Position numbers and translations under genes: made by a program | Part shown: in pieces, positions 4,317 through 5,881 of the stretch | How positions within the stretch are numbered: position 1 is the first letter of the stretch | Layout of the letters: each line of letters begins with the position of its first letter | DNA from: Pedobacter sp. UBA1654 | GTDB taxonomy: Bacteria > Bacteroidota > Bacteroidia > Sphingobacteriales > Sphingobacteriaceae | DNA length: 5,881 nt | Assembly: GCA_002320935.1 (NCBI GenBank) | Contig: DCLG01000041.1 | Span: forward strand, 3,596-9,476 | Direction: 5' to 3' | Notes under the pieces: generated by a model | Told to the model about the DNA's origin: nothing | What the model saw: only the letters and a program-made list of their open reading frames with translations | Database searches by the model: none

Positions 4317-5881
4317 TTATGCGCCTAAGATGTTGTGCAATACGTTTAAGTGTACTTGTTTTGCTTCCAACACAGTTCCAAAGCTTTCTTCGTCAACAAC
4401 CAATGAACCATCGGTCACCGTACCCAATAAGCTGAACTCGGTTTCTGAAGCGGCAAGCAATTCTACAAAGGCTTCCTGCTGATCAGAAGTCAAGGTAACA
4501 ACCACACGACCTTGTGCTTCACCGAACAAGAAGGCGTCTTTACGGATCGACTCATCAGTGCTGATGTTGAAACCAAGGTTGTTTGGCATTGCAGACTCAA
4601 GCAAATTGATGTATAATCCACCGTCGGCTACGTCATGCGCAGATTTGATCAGCTTCTGAATGATCAATTGCTTAACCACCTGCTGCATTGCATACTCTTC
4701 TTCCAGGTTGAAATAAGGTGCCGGAGATGCTTTTACTTTCAGGTAAGATGCCAGGTATTGTGAAGATGCGATATCGTTCTTAGAAGCACCAATTAGGTAG
4801 ATCAGATCACCTGCTTGTTTGAAATCCAAAGTGGTTAAAGTCTCTTTGTTATCCAGGATACCCAACATTCCGATGGTTGGTGTCGGGAATACCGGTCCAT
4901 CGTCGGTCGACTGGTTATAGAAAGATACGTTACCACCAGTAATTGGGGTTTCGAACCTTGTTGCTGCAGCGCTCATACCTTTGATCGCTGATGTAAACTG
5001 CCAGAATACTTCCGGCACATAAGGGTTACCGAAGTTCAGACAGTTGGTGATCGCCACTGGCTCTCCACCTGCACAGGTAATGTTTCTTGCTGCTTCTGCT
5101 ACGGCGATTGCACAACCGGTCTCCGGATCTGCATTCACGTAACGTGAGTTACAGTCTACCGTTAAAGCAATGGCCTTATCTGTTCCTTTTACAGAAACGA
5201 CCGCAGCATCACTCGGACGGTTGGTCGTCATGTTTGCTGTACCAACCATAGAATCGTACTGATCGGTAACCCATCTTTTCGAAGCGATGTTCGGATGTGA
5301 AACCAGGTGATCAGCGATTGCTTTCAGGTTCTCAGGCTGACGAACCGTATCGATATTGAATTTCTTGTATTCCTGGAAATAAACAGGCTCTGTGTATTCA
5401 CGGTCATATACCGGGGCACCACCACCCAATACCAGGTCGTCTGCAGGTACATCCGCAACCAGTTCGCCATTCATATAATACTCCAGGCGCTGGGTATCCG
5501 TTACTTCACCGATCTGCACCGCATGAAGATCCCATTTATCAAATACCGCTTCCACTTCCGCTTCACGGCCTTTTTCAACCACGATCAGCATACGCTCCTG
5601 AGATTCTGATAACAGGATCTCGAAAGGTTCCATGTTCTCCTGACGGGTTGGGACTTTATCTAAGTCAATGCGCATACCGTGCTCACCTTTAGCACTCATC
5701 TCTGAGTTTGAACAGATGATACCGGCGGCACCCATATCCTGCATACCAATTACGGCACCAGTTTGTATAACTTCTAATGTTGCTTCTAATAATAATTTCT
5801 CCTGGAAGGGATCACCCACCTGAACTGCAGGAAGGTCGTTCACAGAATCTTCTGTAATGTTTTTCGATGCAAATGCTGCAC
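4317..5881 (-). CDS. purL: Phosphoribosylformylglycinamidine synthase PurL, small-type subunit (N-terminus beyond right edge)
   Basis: PurL uses ATP and ammonia from PurQ to convert FGAR to FGAM in purine synthesis. About 520 C-terminal residues are visible, against about 740 in the small-type enzyme that works with separate PurS and PurQ. The frame stays open through the right edge, so the GTG at 5841-5843 is internal and not the start. Family motifs in order are PAVQVGDPFQEKLLLEA, the QDMGAAGI and CSNSEMSAKGEHGM blocks, LSESQERML, the second-domain ITGGNVSFYNQS, KSAHDVADGGL and FGEAQGRVVV. These are hallmarks of the repeated PurM-like ATP/FGAR-binding halves. No glutaminase domain follows before the stop, which supports the small type. 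It is the first visible gene of the minus-strand cluster; its promoter lies outside the window. Confidence 0.95.
   Translation of the reverse strand, partial: AAFASKNITEDSVNDLPAVQVGDPFQEKLLLEATLEVIQTGAVIGMQDMGAAGIICSNSEMSAKGEHGMRIDLDKVPTRQENMEPFEILLSESQERMLIVVEKGREAEVEAVFDKWDLHAVQIGEVTDTQRLEYYMNGELVADVPADDLVLGGGAPVYDREYTEPVYFQEYKKFNIDTVRQPENLKAIADHLVSHPNIASKRWVTDQYDSMVGTANMTTNRPSDAAVVSVKGTDKAIALTVDCNSRYVNADPETGCAIAVAEAARNITCAGGEPVAITNCLNFGNPYVPEVFWQFTSAIKGMSAAATRFETPITGGNVSFYNQSTDDGPVFPTPTIGMLGILDNKETLTTLDFKQAGDLIYLIGASKNDIASSQYLASYLKVKASPAPYFNLEEEYAMQQVVKQLIIQKLIKSAHDVADGGLYINLLESAMPNNLGFNISTDESIRKDAFLFGEAQGRVVVTLTSDQQEAFVELLAASETEFSLLGTVTDGSLVVDEESFGTVLEAKQVHLNVLHNILGA

Noticed and set aside
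5307..5609. Plus-strand frame of 100 codons
   Set aside because: It is antisense to purL and shows no protein motifs.
5841..5843. GTG as the start of purL
   Set aside because: The frame continues upstream (AAFASKNITEDS) and reads as ordinary PurL sequence, so this is an internal valine.
1..5881. CRISPR array or insertion sequence
   Set aside because: No regularly spaced repeats, transposase motifs or terminal inverted repeats were seen on either strand.

Overview
The window looks like a chromosomal piece of a Bacteroidota bacterium, most likely of the Sphingobacteriaceae (Pedobacter-like) type. The evidence is two matches to the Bacteroidota promoter -7 motif TAnnTTTG, one of them paired with TTTG at exactly 19 bp, the absence of strong Shine-Dalgarno sequences, and the character of the housekeeping proteins. 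Genus level is inference only.

Left part (1-1330): an AT-rich accessory region. An open frame on the minus strand runs off the left edge. It encodes a protein with a HEPN-like RNxxxxH motif, a linker region and a perfect P-loop (GHGGNGKT), the layout of STAND/NLR-like NTPases, many of which act in anti-phage defence. Its upstream region carries a 16-bp perfect palindrome inside a wider inverted repeat.

Centre (1331-1663): a tRNA-His (GTG) gene on the minus strand with its own promoter and intrinsic terminator. An orphan copy of the tRNA's T-arm and 3' acceptor strand lies about 190 bp upstream of it. tRNA 3' ends are classic integration sites, and the AT-rich defence-like gene starts directly downstream of this one, so this looks like an island boundary. 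The orphan copy is on the unexpected side.

Right part (1664-5881): core genes. rnhA (RNase HI) is on the plus strand. Against it, on the minus strand and read from right to left, lies a very tight cluster: purL (cut by the right edge), a VOC/glyoxalase-like gene, a TrmN6-type tRNA methyltransferase, a YfcE-type metallophosphoesterase, and a broken class I fructose-1,6-bisphosphatase (fbp). Gaps between the four intact genes are 3, 2 and 10 nt, so they are probably one transcript. The fbp remnant starts immediately after the phosphoesterase stop codon, lacks its N-terminal part including the metal site, and has an internal deletion with a frame change. It is therefore a pseudogene, or else an assembly error.

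The parts most worth a second look are the truncated HEPN-STAND gene next to tRNA-His, the palindromes upstream of it, the orphan tRNA 3' end, and the fbp remnant.
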